Below are positions 1-5,926 of a stretch of 7,239 nucleotides of DNA, in pieces. Numbering within the stretch: the first letter of the stretch is position 1; each line of letters opens with the position of its first letter. Origin of the DNA: Candidatus Desantisbacteria bacterium CG2_30_40_21 (lineage in GTDB: Bacteria; UBA9089; CG2-30-40-21). The notes beneath the pieces are model-generated. The model saw only the letters and a program-made list of their open reading frames with translations, had not been told where the DNA came from and searched no databases. The stretch spans positions 1 to 7,239 of the forward strand of contig MNYI01000135.1 of assembly GCA_001873945.1 (NCBI GenBank), in the 5' to 3' direction. Position numbers and translations under genes: made by a program.

Positions 1-69
1 GTTATCCTGATTTGAACTATATCAATTGTAACTACTCAGGTAAAGTAATTCACCACGGAGAACACATAA

Positions 70-109
70 GTTGATAGGTTGATAGGTTGATGAGTTTATA
101 GGTTAAAGG
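70..109 (+). repeat. Left octamer array, five 8-bp units (GTTGATAG-like)
   Basis: Five consecutive 8-bp units lie at 70-77, 78-85, 86-93, 94-101 and 102-109. They read GTTGATAG, GTTGATAG, GTTGATGA, GTTTATAG and GTTAAAGG, decaying toward the centre of the element. The period of 8 is not a multiple of three, so this is not a coding repeat. Units are complementary to those at 139-186, so the two arrays can pair in several registers. Confidence 0.8.
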
Positions 110-138
110 AACACAGATTCATAATTCATAAACATTTC

Positions 139-186
139 CTATCAATTCATCCACTTATCAACCCATCAACTATTCAACTTATCAAC
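139..186 (-). repeat. Right octamer array, six 8-bp units in inverted orientation
   Basis: Six 8-bp units read, on the + strand, CTATCAAT (139-146), TCATCCAC (147-154), TTATCAAC (155-162), CCATCAAC (163-170), TATTCAAC (171-178) and TTATCAAC (179-186). Their reverse complements are GTTGATAA-type units, the same family as 70-109. The 29-nt centre between the arrays (110-138) contains a 7-bp tandem duplication, ATTCATA at 117-123 and 124-130. The arrangement is a long imperfect foldback. Confidence 0.8.
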
Positions 187-230
187 TTTTTGTGTCTTCA
201 TGCCTTTGTGGTGAGTAGTTATGTTATTAT

Positions 231-249
231 TATACTAATTATCATCATT
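231..249. promoter_or_regulatory. Fur-box-like operator overlapping a candidate -10 of feoAB
   Basis: TATACTAATTATCATCATT matches 14 of 19 positions of the palindromic Fur consensus (GATAATGATTATCATTATC form), including an exact ATTATC hexamer core. It ends 19 bp upstream of the feoA start. Its first six bases, TATACT, could be a -10 box; the best -35 candidate is TTGTGG at 206-211, inside the right end of the repeat element, with a 19-bp spacer. Both are weak on their own, and the AT-rich background makes chance matches likely. The position ahead of an iron-uptake operon is what makes the site worth listing. Fur control is an inference. Confidence 0.35.
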
Positions 250-268
250 TTATAAATAAGGGGGATAT

Positions 269-673
269 GTGGAGAATATCGATAAAATACCCATAAACTT
301 ACAAGACACAAAAGGTGATGTAAATTTAGATAGTGTCAGGAAATGTCCGCCAGCATATTCAACTCACATTACAAAAAATCACGAACCGCAAGCTACGAAA
401 CTCGCAAGAGAAGAAAAAAATCAAGCAAACGCCAATATATTTACTCTCGTTGATATGGAGTCTGATTGGGATGGGGTGATTGTTGAGATTCATGGCGGAC
501 ATGTTATGGTTTCAAGACTTTCCACGCTTGGGCTTATGGTTGGTGCAAAGATAAAAAAGGTAAGTCAACATATCATGCAGGGACCTGTAGTGATAGAAAT
601 AGGCAGAACACAGATAGCCATTGGCATTGGGATAGCAAAAAAGGTGTTGGTTTGGGTAAATAATTGTTCGTAG
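269..673 (+). CDS. feoA: FeoA-domain protein with N-terminal extension, ferrous iron transport accessory
   Basis: FeoA is a small cytoplasmic SH3-like protein that assists the FeoB iron transporter. The FeoA domain covers about residues 57-131: a start like FTLVDMESDWDGVIVEI, then the conserved RLSTLGLMVGAKI stretch (83-95), and a final strand (KKVLVWV). Ordinary FeoA proteins are about 75-85 aa; this one is 134 aa because of about 56 polar, apparently disordered residues ahead of the domain. The chosen start is GTG 269, just after an AAGGGGGA ribosome site (258-265). The only later in-frame start, ATG 455, lacks a ribosome site and would cut into the first domain strand. feoB follows 67 bp downstream, which supports the assignment. 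The extension matches nothing I recognise. Confidence 0.85.
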   Translation: MENIDKIPINLQDTKGDVNLDSVRKCPPAYSTHITKNHEPQATKLAREEKNQANANIFTLVDMESDWDGVIVEIHGGHVMVSRLSTLGLMVGAKIKKVSQHIMQGPVVIEIGRTQIAIGIGIAKKVLVWVNNCS

Positions 674-695
674 TTAGGGTCTGCTACACAGAAAC

Positions 696-710
696 AACTT
701 GCTACAAGTT
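696..710 (+). other. Small perfect hairpin in the feoA-feoB spacer
   Basis: AACTTG (696-701), loop CTA, CAAGTT (705-710): a six-base stem with no T-tract after it, so it is not a terminator. It lies 30 nt upstream of the feoB start and could affect mRNA stability between the two cistrons, or be chance. Confidence 0.25.
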
Positions 711-740
711 ATTACAAACAAAATAAATAGAGGACAATCA

Positions 741-2450
741 ATGAATATTCTTCTCATGGGCAATCCAAATGTTGGCAAAAGCGTAGTCTTCTCTCGTCTT
801 ACCGGTGTACATGTTATTTCATCCAATTATCCAGGCACAACCGTAGAATTTACAAAAGGGTATATGAACCTAAATGTGGAAACAGTTGAGGTAATTGATG
901 TGCCAGGGGTATATACCTTAGAGCCTGTCTCAAAGGCTGAAGAGGTAGCCTGTGAGATGCTTAATGCTGACAATATTGTCATCAATGTAATTAATTCCAC
1001 AAACCTGATAAGAAGCTTGAACCTTACCCTGCAATTAATTAAGAAAAAAATCCCCATGATCATTGCCCTTAATCTCTGGGATGAGGCAGAACATACCGGA
1101 ATACAGATTGATGCAGAAAAGCTCCAACAAATCCTTGGCGTGCCTTGTATCCCTGTCTGTGCCTTAACCGGTGAGGGATTCAAGGTGCTTGTCTCATCAA
1201 TAAAGGAAGCATCTTTAAGTACTTATGAGTATGAGGAAGGAGAAAGGTTACATGAGGCAGGTCTCATTACTGAAAGCGTTGAAAAAATAACTCATCGTCA
1301 TCATAAACTCTATGAACGGCTTAGAGATGCAACCATCTCTCCGGTAAGGGGGAGTTTAATTGCCCTGATAGTTCTTTTCTATACCTTCCAGACAATAAGA
1401 TTTATTGGCGAAGGGCTGATAAATTATGTGTTTACCCCATTATTTGAAAATCTATGGACACCATTGATGTTAATGGTTTCAAGCCTTTTTAAGGGAACTG
1501 GATTTATCCATGACATCCTGATTGGCAGATTAATTGATGGTAAGATAGATTATAATCAATCATTTGGCTTGCTTACAACCGGAATTTTTATCGAGTTTGG
1601 TGTTGTCCTTCCTTATATTTTTGCTTTTTTTCTTATACTTTCCTTTTTAGAGGATTCGGGGTATTTGCCAAGATTGGCTATATTGGCAGATAATATCATG
1701 CATCGGCTGGGTATGCACGGTATGGCTATTATTCCCATGATGCTCGGGCTTGGCTGTAATGTGCCGGCTGTCCTGTCTGCCAGAGTGATGGATACAAAGA
1801 GGGAAAGGTTTATTGTTACCACCTTGACGGCTATTGCTGTACCGTGCATGGCACAGATTGCCATGGTTGTTGGGCTGCTGGGTAAGCATGGGGCAGCAGG
1901 GTTGGGAATTGTATTTGGTAGCCTGTTTGTGGTCTGGATTGTGCTTGGTATTATCCTGAATAAGGTGATGAGTGGAGAATCAACAGAGATGTTTCTGGAG
2001 ATACCACCTTATCGATTTCCCTACCTTCCCGGTCTGGTTAAAAAGGTCTGGATGAGGATAACATGGTTTGTAAGAGAAGGGGTTCCATGGATAATGGTAG
2101 GAATATTTATAGCTAATATATTGTATACCCTTGGGATAATTGATCTGATAGCAGTGTTGGCACAGCCGGTTGTCTGTGGTATTCTGGGCTTGCCCAAAGA
2201 GGTTGCCGGGGCATTATTGATTGGTTTTTTGCGTAAGGATGTGGCTGTGGGTATGCTTGCACCGCTGGGGCTTACCCTTCCGCAATTGGTTATATCAAGT
2301 GTTGTTCTGATCATGTACTTTCCGTGTGTAGCTAGCTTTTCTATCATGATTAAGGAGTTGGGTGTAAATGGTGTGCTTAAGGCAGCAGGTATTATGATTG
2401 TTTCTACGCTGGTGGTTGGGGGAATGCTTAATCTGATTTTGTCGAATTAA
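741..2450 (+). CDS. feoB: FeoB, G-protein-coupled Fe(II) transporter, compact form
   Basis: FeoB is an inner-membrane Fe(II) permease with an N-terminal GTPase domain. All five G motifs are visible: GNPNVGKS (7-14), the TT of YPGTTVE (33-34), DVPG (53-56), NLWD (111-114) and PVCALTGEG (138-146). A helical linker leads to the membrane domain, with the hallmark LEDSGYLPRLA stretch and two gate regions: GLGCNVPA (Cys339) with PCMAQ (Cys369), and PCVAS (Cys529). Start ATG 741 has AGAGGA six bases upstream; an upstream TTG at 699 has no site and only adds non-family residues. At 569 aa it is shorter than the usual 650-770. The PCMAQ gate differs from the common SCxARLP form, pointing to a divergent subgroup. 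Iron is the expected substrate, but some FeoB homologues carry manganese. Confidence 0.93.
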   Translation: MNILLMGNPNVGKSVVFSRLTGVHVISSNYPGTTVEFTKGYMNLNVETVEVIDVPGVYTLEPVSKAEEVACEMLNADNIVINVINSTNLIRSLNLTLQLIKKKIPMIIALNLWDEAEHTGIQIDAEKLQQILGVPCIPVCALTGEGFKVLVSSIKEASLSTYEYEEGERLHEAGLITESVEKITHRHHKLYERLRDATISPVRGSLIALIVLFYTFQTIRFIGEGLINYVFTPLFENLWTPLMLMVSSLFKGTGFIHDILIGRLIDGKIDYNQSFGLLTTGIFIEFGVVLPYIFAFFLILSFLEDSGYLPRLAILADNIMHRLGMHGMAIIPMMLGLGCNVPAVLSARVMDTKRERFIVTTLTAIAVPCMAQIAMVVGLLGKHGAAGLGIVFGSLFVVWIVLGIILNKVMSGESTEMFLEIPPYRFPYLPGLVKKVWMRITWFVREGVPWIMVGIFIANILYTLGIIDLIAVLAQPVVCGILGLPKEVAGALLIGFLRKDVAVGMLAPLGLTLPQLVISSVVLIMYFPCVASFSIMIKELGVNGVLKAAGIMIVSTLVVGGMLNLILSN

Positions 2451-2500
2451 ATAAAATAATCCGCGTCATCCGTATGCTATTATCTGTAATCAGGAGGTAA

Positions 2501-2584
2501 ATGAGAAGAGATGGAGAAATTGGTGTTGACGGTAAGATTGCCGATATATTTAACGAGGAGGTGAATTTAAGTGCAGATTGCTAA
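2501..2584 (+). CDS. Possible 27-aa leader ORF ahead of the antitoxin
   Basis: An ATG at 2501 follows AGGAGGT (2492-2498), though the spacing of two to three bases is tight. The frame gives a 27-residue acidic peptide starting MRRDGEIGVDGKIADIF. It ends at TAA 2582-2584, overlapping the antitoxin start by 14 bases. Its 3' half contains the antitoxin's own ribosome site. It could be a translationally coupled leader, the remnant of a lost gene, or chance. I recognise no family. Confidence 0.2.
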   Translation: MRRDGEIGVDGKIADIFNEEVNLSADC

Positions 2585-2816
2585 TTTAACACAAGAGGGA
2601 ATGATTAGGTTACCATGGGAGATAACCAAAACATTTAGACAAGGAGGAGATTTTATTGTTGCTACTTATGGTGATACAATTATTCTTAATCCTGTAAAAA
2701 TTCCAGATGTGACTAAGATTGCAGAAAGACTCCCTGACTTAAAAGGAGAAATGTCATTAGAGGAGATTAGTGATGAAATACATCAGTATCGACAGGAAAA
2801 GAGAAGAAAAAAATAA
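2571..2816 (+). CDS. AbrB/MazE-type antitoxin of a PIN toxin pair
   Basis: This 81-aa protein has a SpoVT/AbrB-like swapped-hairpin DNA-binding domain at about residues 3-45: a short strand, the GMIRLPWEI turn (compare G-x-I-x-L-P in the family), then GDFIVATYGDTIILNPV. The rest is an acidic, then lysine/arginine-rich helix (EEISDEIHQYRQEKRRKK) of the kind that wraps the toxin. Antitoxins of this type bind the toxin and repress their own promoter. The GTG 2571 start is supported by a strong GAGGAGGTG site (2555-2563) seven bases upstream. The gene overlaps the toxin by 44 bases, implying translational coupling. The family call is firm at domain level. The antitoxin role rests on the neighbouring PIN gene. 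Confidence 0.75.
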   Translation: MQIANLTQEGMIRLPWEITKTFRQGGDFIVATYGDTIILNPVKIPDVTKIAERLPDLKGEMSLEEISDEIHQYRQEKRRKK

Positions 2817-3237
2817 CCGTATCAAAATGGTTTTTGATACCAATGTCATTGTTTCTGCCTTATTATGGACAGGCATACCTCATGAATTATTAGTTATGGC
2901 AAAAAAGGGGGAAATCAGCCTTGCTATGAGTTTTGATATGTTAGTTGAGTTAGAAGAGGTGTTGGGTAGAGAAAAATTTCAACACAGAATCAAGGCTATT
3001 AATACAACTATTGAGGAACTGATAAGTAGTATCAAACTGATAGTAAAATTTTATACGGTGCTGGAGAAGATAGAAGGTATATGCTTAGATATTGATGATG
3101 ATATGTTTCTTGAATGTGCCATTGCTTCAAATTCAAAGTATATACTCTCAGGTGATATGCATTTGTTATCTCTGGGGTCTTTTAGGGATATACAAATTCT
3201 GAGGCCAAGAGATTTTTATGATAACATATTGAAATGA
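2773..3237 (+). CDS. PIN-domain toxin, COG1569-like putative endoribonuclease
   Basis: The 154-aa protein is a PIN-domain nuclease of the 'putative toxin-antitoxin component' type. It shows the first acidic motif VFDTNVIVSALLW (Asp22), the middle acidic region FDMLVELEEVL (Glu59/Glu61), DIDDDMFLECA (Asp108-110) and SGDMHLLSL (Asp128). Together these are the metal-binding acids expected for Mg-dependent RNA cleavage. Start choice: ATG 2773 has AGGAG (2761-2765) seven bases upstream, inside the antitoxin gene; GTG 2770 is possible. ATG 2827 lacks a site and would leave the domain with almost no lead-in. About 18 extra basic residues precede the usual start, overlapping the antitoxin reading frame. 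All catalytic acids appear intact, so the toxin is probably active. Its RNA target is unknown. Confidence 0.82.
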   Translation: MKYISIDRKREEKNNRIKMVFDTNVIVSALLWTGIPHELLVMAKKGEISLAMSFDMLVELEEVLGREKFQHRIKAINTTIEELISSIKLIVKFYTVLEKIEGICLDIDDDMFLECAIASNSKYILSGDMHLLSLGSFRDIQILRPRDFYDNILK

Positions 3238-3276
3238 AAGACACGAAGGGAGAAAGAAGGAATAAGAGGTGACAAA

Positions 3277-3939
3277 ATGACCATTATTGATGATATAAAA
3301 TCCGTATTTGAAAGGGATCCGGCAGCAAGAAATATCCTTGAGGTTTTGTTGTGTTACTCAGGGCTTCATGCGATTATTCTTCACAGGATTGCTCATTTCT
3401 TACATACCAGATTGAAGATTCCCTTATTGCCAAGGATTATCTCCCAGATAAGCAGGTTTTTTACTGGCATAGAAATTCATCCTGGTGCAAGGATTGGGAA
3501 AGGATTCTTCATTGACCATGGGATGGGTGTGGTTATTGGGGAGACAACAGAAGTTGGAGATTTCGTAACACTATATCAGGGCGTTTCTCTGGCTGGCACA
3601 GGCAAAGAAACAGGCAAGAGGCATCCCACGGTTGGAAATAATGTTGTTATTGGAGCCGGAGCAGCAGTGCTTGGTCCAATTGTTGTAGGAGATAATGTTC
3701 GAATTGGGGCAGGAAGTGTAGTTGTAAAGCTTGTACCTGATAATTGTACGGTAGTTGGTGTGCCCGGAAGGATTGTACGACAGGAAGGGGGAAAGGTTGT
3801 TCGTGCCCCACTTGACCATAGTAATCTTCCTGATCCTGTTCAAGAGAGGATCGAATCCATTCATCATGAATTGGAGATTGTAGAGGATACTATCCGAAAA
3901 TGGAAAAAACAGTTTGAGAAAGTCGACTATGGATTGTGA
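3277..3939 (+). CDS. cysE: Serine O-acetyltransferase, short form
   Basis: CysE transfers acetyl from acetyl-CoA to L-serine, giving O-acetylserine for cysteine synthesis in the cytoplasm. The 220-aa protein is the short bacterial form, with a brief helical N-terminus (1-60) followed by left-handed beta-helix hexapeptide repeats (about 65-165). Signature stretches are GIEIHPGARIG, FIDHGMGVVIGET (catalytic His81), the GTGKETGKRHP loop and IGAGSVV; it closes with GVPGRIV. Glu66 stands where E. coli has the Asp partner of the catalytic His, as is common in this short group. The tail (about 185-215) is charged and probably coiled-coil. ATG 3277 has AGAGGTG (3265-3271) five bases upstream. It begins 39 bp after the toxin gene and leads into cysK. 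Confidence 0.95.
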   Translation: MTIIDDIKSVFERDPAARNILEVLLCYSGLHAIILHRIAHFLHTRLKIPLLPRIISQISRFFTGIEIHPGARIGKGFFIDHGMGVVIGETTEVGDFVTLYQGVSLAGTGKETGKRHPTVGNNVVIGAGAAVLGPIVVGDNVRIGAGSVVVKLVPDNCTVVGVPGRIVRQEGGKVVRAPLDHSNLPDPVQERIESIHHELEIVEDTIRKWKKQFEKVDYGL

Positions 3940-4000
3940 CAAATTCTTATGGAGATTATTTGAAATAGCTATATGATGAACGGTAGGAAAGGAGCAGACA

Positions 4001-4924
4001 ATGAAAATAGCCGAGGATATAACCAAACTGATTGGAAACACACCTATGGTGAGGTTAAACAAATTAGCACAAGGGATTGATGCCATTGTGGCAGCTAAGC
4101 TGGAGTTTTTTAATCCTTGTTCAAGCGTTAAAGACAGGATTGGTCTGGCTATGATTGAGGCAGCCGAGCGGGCTGGCTTAATCAACAAGAATACTGTTAT
4201 TGTTGAGCCAACCAGCGGCAACACAGGCATTGCCTTAGCCATGGTATGTGCAACAAGGGGTTATCGTTTGATTCTGACCATGCCGGAGAGTATGAGTCTG
4301 GAACGAAGGAAACTGCTTTCTGCATTTGGGTCTGAGATTATCTTTACCCCGGCAAATAAAGGGATGCAGGGAGCAGTGGAAAAGGCTGCTGAGCTTGCAG
4401 GAGAAAATCCGAATATATTTATTCCCCAACAATTTTCCAATCCAGCAAACCCTCAAATTCATTATCAAACTACGGCAAAGGAAATATGGAATGATACAGA
4501 TGGCAACATTGATATTCTTGTATCTGGGGTTGGCACTGGTGGAACCATTACTGGTTGCGGTCAGTTTTTGAAGGAAAAAAATCAAGAAGTGAAAATAATA
4601 GCAGTTGAACCAGCTGAATCACCTGTGCTTACTGGCGGAAAGCCTGGAACACATAAAATTCAGGGTATTGGGGCAGGGTTTATGCCGAAAGTGCTGGAGA
4701 TTGGATTAATTGATGAGATTATTTCAGTAAGTGGCGATGATGCCATAGCCACTGCAAAAAGGCTGATGCGTGAAGAGAGTATCCTCTGCGGTATCTCTTC
4801 AGGGGCAGCAGTTAAGGCAGCACTTCAGATTGCAGGGCGTAAAGGCAACAAAGGCAAGCTCATTGTTGTTATTTTGCCTGATACAGGGGAAAGATATTTG
4901 AGTACAGGGCTGTTTGGAGAGTAG
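4001..4924 (+). CDS. cysK: Cysteine synthase A (O-acetylserine sulfhydrylase)
   Basis: This PLP enzyme makes cysteine from O-acetylserine and sulfide. At 307 aa it is full length for the family. Recognisable sites are IGNTPMVRL (11-19), the PLP-binding lysine in SSVKDRIG (Lys44), the substrate loop TSGNTG (71-76), the phosphate-binding GTGGT loop (178-182), and the C-terminal LPDTGERYLSTGLF. This pattern fits CysK/CysM rather than cystathionine beta-synthase, since no CBS or haem domain is present. ATG 4001 is preceded by AAGGAG (3989-3994) at six bases. Following cysE by 61 bp, it completes the two-step pathway. CysE and CysK often form a complex through the CysE C-terminus, but this CysE ends in Gly-Leu, not the usual Ile, so complex formation is uncertain. 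Confidence 0.95.
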   Translation: MKIAEDITKLIGNTPMVRLNKLAQGIDAIVAAKLEFFNPCSSVKDRIGLAMIEAAERAGLINKNTVIVEPTSGNTGIALAMVCATRGYRLILTMPESMSLERRKLLSAFGSEIIFTPANKGMQGAVEKAAELAGENPNIFIPQQFSNPANPQIHYQTTAKEIWNDTDGNIDILVSGVGTGGTITGCGQFLKEKNQEVKIIAVEPAESPVLTGGKPGTHKIQGIGAGFMPKVLEIGLIDEIISVSGDDAIATAKRLMREESILCGISSGAAVKAALQIAGRKGNKGKLIVVILPDTGERYLSTGLFGE

Positions 4925-4928
4925 CTTT

Positions 4929-5717
4929 ATGTTCACAAAATTGGAACAGATGAAGGTGAGATTAAAAGAGATGGGGAGTGTTCTGGTGGCGTTCTCTGGC
5001 GGGGTAGATTCAACCTTTGTGCTTAAAATTAGCCATGACATTCTGGGAGACAAGGTGCTTGCTGTAACCGCTAAATCCCCACTGTATCCTGCATCAGAGG
5101 CTGAAGCAGCAGAAAGAATAGCCATGGAATTAAATGCACGACACCTATTTATTGAGTCAAATGAGCTGTTGATTCCGGATTTTGTTGATAATCCGAGAAA
5201 TAGATGTTACCTTTGCAAGAAAGAGTTGTTTAATCACTTAAGCCATCTGGCTCAAGAACAAGGGTTGAGTTATATTCTGGACGGCTCAAACGCATCTGAT
5301 ATCAATGATATTCGACCCGGAAGAGATGCAGCAAGAGAATTTGGTGTCCAATCACCCATGATCGATGTTGGCTTGACCAAGGATGAGATACGCAAGTTGT
5401 CAAAGGATATGGGACTTACTACCCATGATAAGCCATCCAATGCCTGTCTTGCCTCACGATTTCCATACAGCAGTCCAATTACTATTGAGGCATTAGGAAT
5501 GGTGGAAACAGCAGAGGATTACCTTAAAGGACTGGGAATCTCTAATGTTCGGGTAAGACATTATGAAAACCTTTGCCGAATTGAAGTAGATAGGCAGAAG
5601 ATGCTCCTTTGCATAGAAAAACAGGATATAATTGTAAGCAGGCTCAAGCAGCTTGGCTATGCCTTTGTAACCCTTGATCTTGCAGGATATCGCAGCGGAA
5701 GTATGAATGAGGTGTAA
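4929..5717 (+). CDS. larE: LarE-like ATP-dependent sulfur transferase (PP-loop ATPase)
   Basis: LarE adenylates a pyridinium dicarboxylate and inserts sulfur during nickel-pincer cofactor synthesis. The 262-aa protein has the PP-loop SGGVDS (23-28), the family stretch NRCYLCKKELF, the DGSNASD block, the RPGRDAAREFGVQSP block, and PSNACLASRFPY. Cys173 in that last motif is at the position expected for the sacrificial or cluster-binding cysteine. Cys93, Cys96 and Cys173 together would fit the [4Fe-4S] LarE type, which is an inference. ATG 4929 has GGAGAG (4916-4921) seven bases upstream; TTG 4914 has none. The ribosome site lies inside the end of cysK, four bases before this start, so translation is probably coupled. 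No larB or larC is in the window, so the true sulfur acceptor is open. Confidence 0.85.
   Translation: MFTKLEQMKVRLKEMGSVLVAFSGGVDSTFVLKISHDILGDKVLAVTAKSPLYPASEAEAAERIAMELNARHLFIESNELLIPDFVDNPRNRCYLCKKELFNHLSHLAQEQGLSYILDGSNASDINDIRPGRDAAREFGVQSPMIDVGLTKDEIRKLSKDMGLTTHDKPSNACLASRFPYSSPITIEALGMVETAEDYLKGLGISNVRVRHYENLCRIEVDRQKMLLCIEKQDIIVSRLKQLGYAFVTLDLAGYRSGSMNEV
5705..5713. repeat. Left target-site duplication of the 5714-5911 element
   Basis: GAATGAGGT occurs here and again at 5912-5920. The identity continues for four more bases (GTAA), giving a perfect 13-bp direct repeat (5705-5717 and 5912-5924); those four coincide with the element's own terminal GTAA. The left copy encodes the last larE codons. 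Confidence 0.75.
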
Positions 5718-5911
5718 CTACTCAGCGAGGGGAATTTACCACAGAGACACGGAGACACGAAGAAGAAATACTGAGTAAAGTGGCATGGTCTAAAGCAAGA
5801 TAACAAATTAGACAAACGAGTAGATGGTTTTGTATTTTCCTAATTCCCCCTTATCAAAGGAGAGGTGGATGTTCTTCTCTGTGCCTCTGTGTCTCCGTGG
5901 TGAGTAGTTAC
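5714..5911. mobile_element. MITE-like foldback element, copy 2, between larE and mnmA
   Basis: It has 11-bp perfect terminal inverted repeats, GTAACTACTCA (5714-5724) and TGAGTAGTTAC (5901-5911). Inside these, a subterminal pair of 29-bp arms (5739-5767 and 5872-5900) is complementary at 24 of 29 positions. The left arm is set off by a 14-nt spacer while the right one abuts the terminus, exactly as in the copy at 29-221. The 198-bp element is flanked by GAATGAGGT direct repeats, as expected for transposition with a 9-bp duplication. The centre (about 5768-5871) has no gene; a CCCCCTTATCAAAGG stretch (5846-5860) can fold locally. No transposase is encoded, so it would need one in trans. Transcribed, it would form a long hairpin between larE and mnmA. 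Confidence 0.65.
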
Positions 5912-5920
5912 GAATGAGGT
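5912..5920. repeat. Right target-site duplication, carrying most of the mnmA ribosome site
   Basis: This is the second copy of GAATGAGGT. Together with G5921 it supplies GAGGTG (5916-5921), the ribosome binding site five bases before the mnmA GTG start at 5927. The match therefore explains why mnmA keeps its initiation signal after the insertion. Confidence 0.75.
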
Positions 5921-5926
5921 GTAATT

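Larger units (their letters stand above)
29..221. mobile_element. MITE-like foldback element, copy 1
   Basis: The ends are a perfect 10-bp terminal inverted repeat, TAACTACTCA at 29-38 and TGAGTAGTTA at 212-221. On the left, a 14-nt spacer (39-52) separates this from CCACGGAG (53-60). On the right, GTGG (208-211) abuts the terminal repeat directly. The copy at 5714-5911 has the same asymmetric layout, so the two belong to one family in the same orientation. The interior holds opposed octamer arrays, listed separately, and no coding capacity. I see no convincing target duplication here: the flanking bases (about 19-28 and 222-231) do not match. It is therefore either an old insertion or a repeat spread by another route. 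A small non-autonomous transposon is inferred from structure only. Confidence 0.5.

Noticed and set aside
70..186. CRISPR-like array
   Set aside because: Units are 8 bp, contiguous, degenerate and inverted between halves, with no spacers; nothing resembles a CRISPR repeat-spacer pattern.
699..740. Upstream TTG start for feoB (adds 14 residues)
   Set aside because: No ribosome site precedes TTG 699, it falls within a small hairpin, and FeoB proteins normally start just before the G1 motif, as from ATG 741.
827..1183. Minus-strand open frame inside feoB
   Set aside because: It lies entirely opposite the GTPase domain of FeoB, with no ribosome site or recognisable motif.
3571..4242. A 223-codon minus-strand open frame across the end of cysE and the start of cysK
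   Set aside because: It lies antisense to two clear genes with intact catalytic motifs, spans their intergenic gap, and its translation shows no domain. It is a by-product of the codon pattern on the other strand.
4914..4928. Upstream TTG start for larE overlapping cysK
   Set aside because: No ribosome site before TTG 4914, whereas ATG 4929 has GGAGAG at seven bases.
5824..5907. 27-codon frame inside the second foldback element, ending in SVPLCLRGE
   Set aside because: The residues simply translate the inverted-repeat arm and terminus; no ribosome site at usable spacing. Such peptides are typical spurious products of this kind of repeat.
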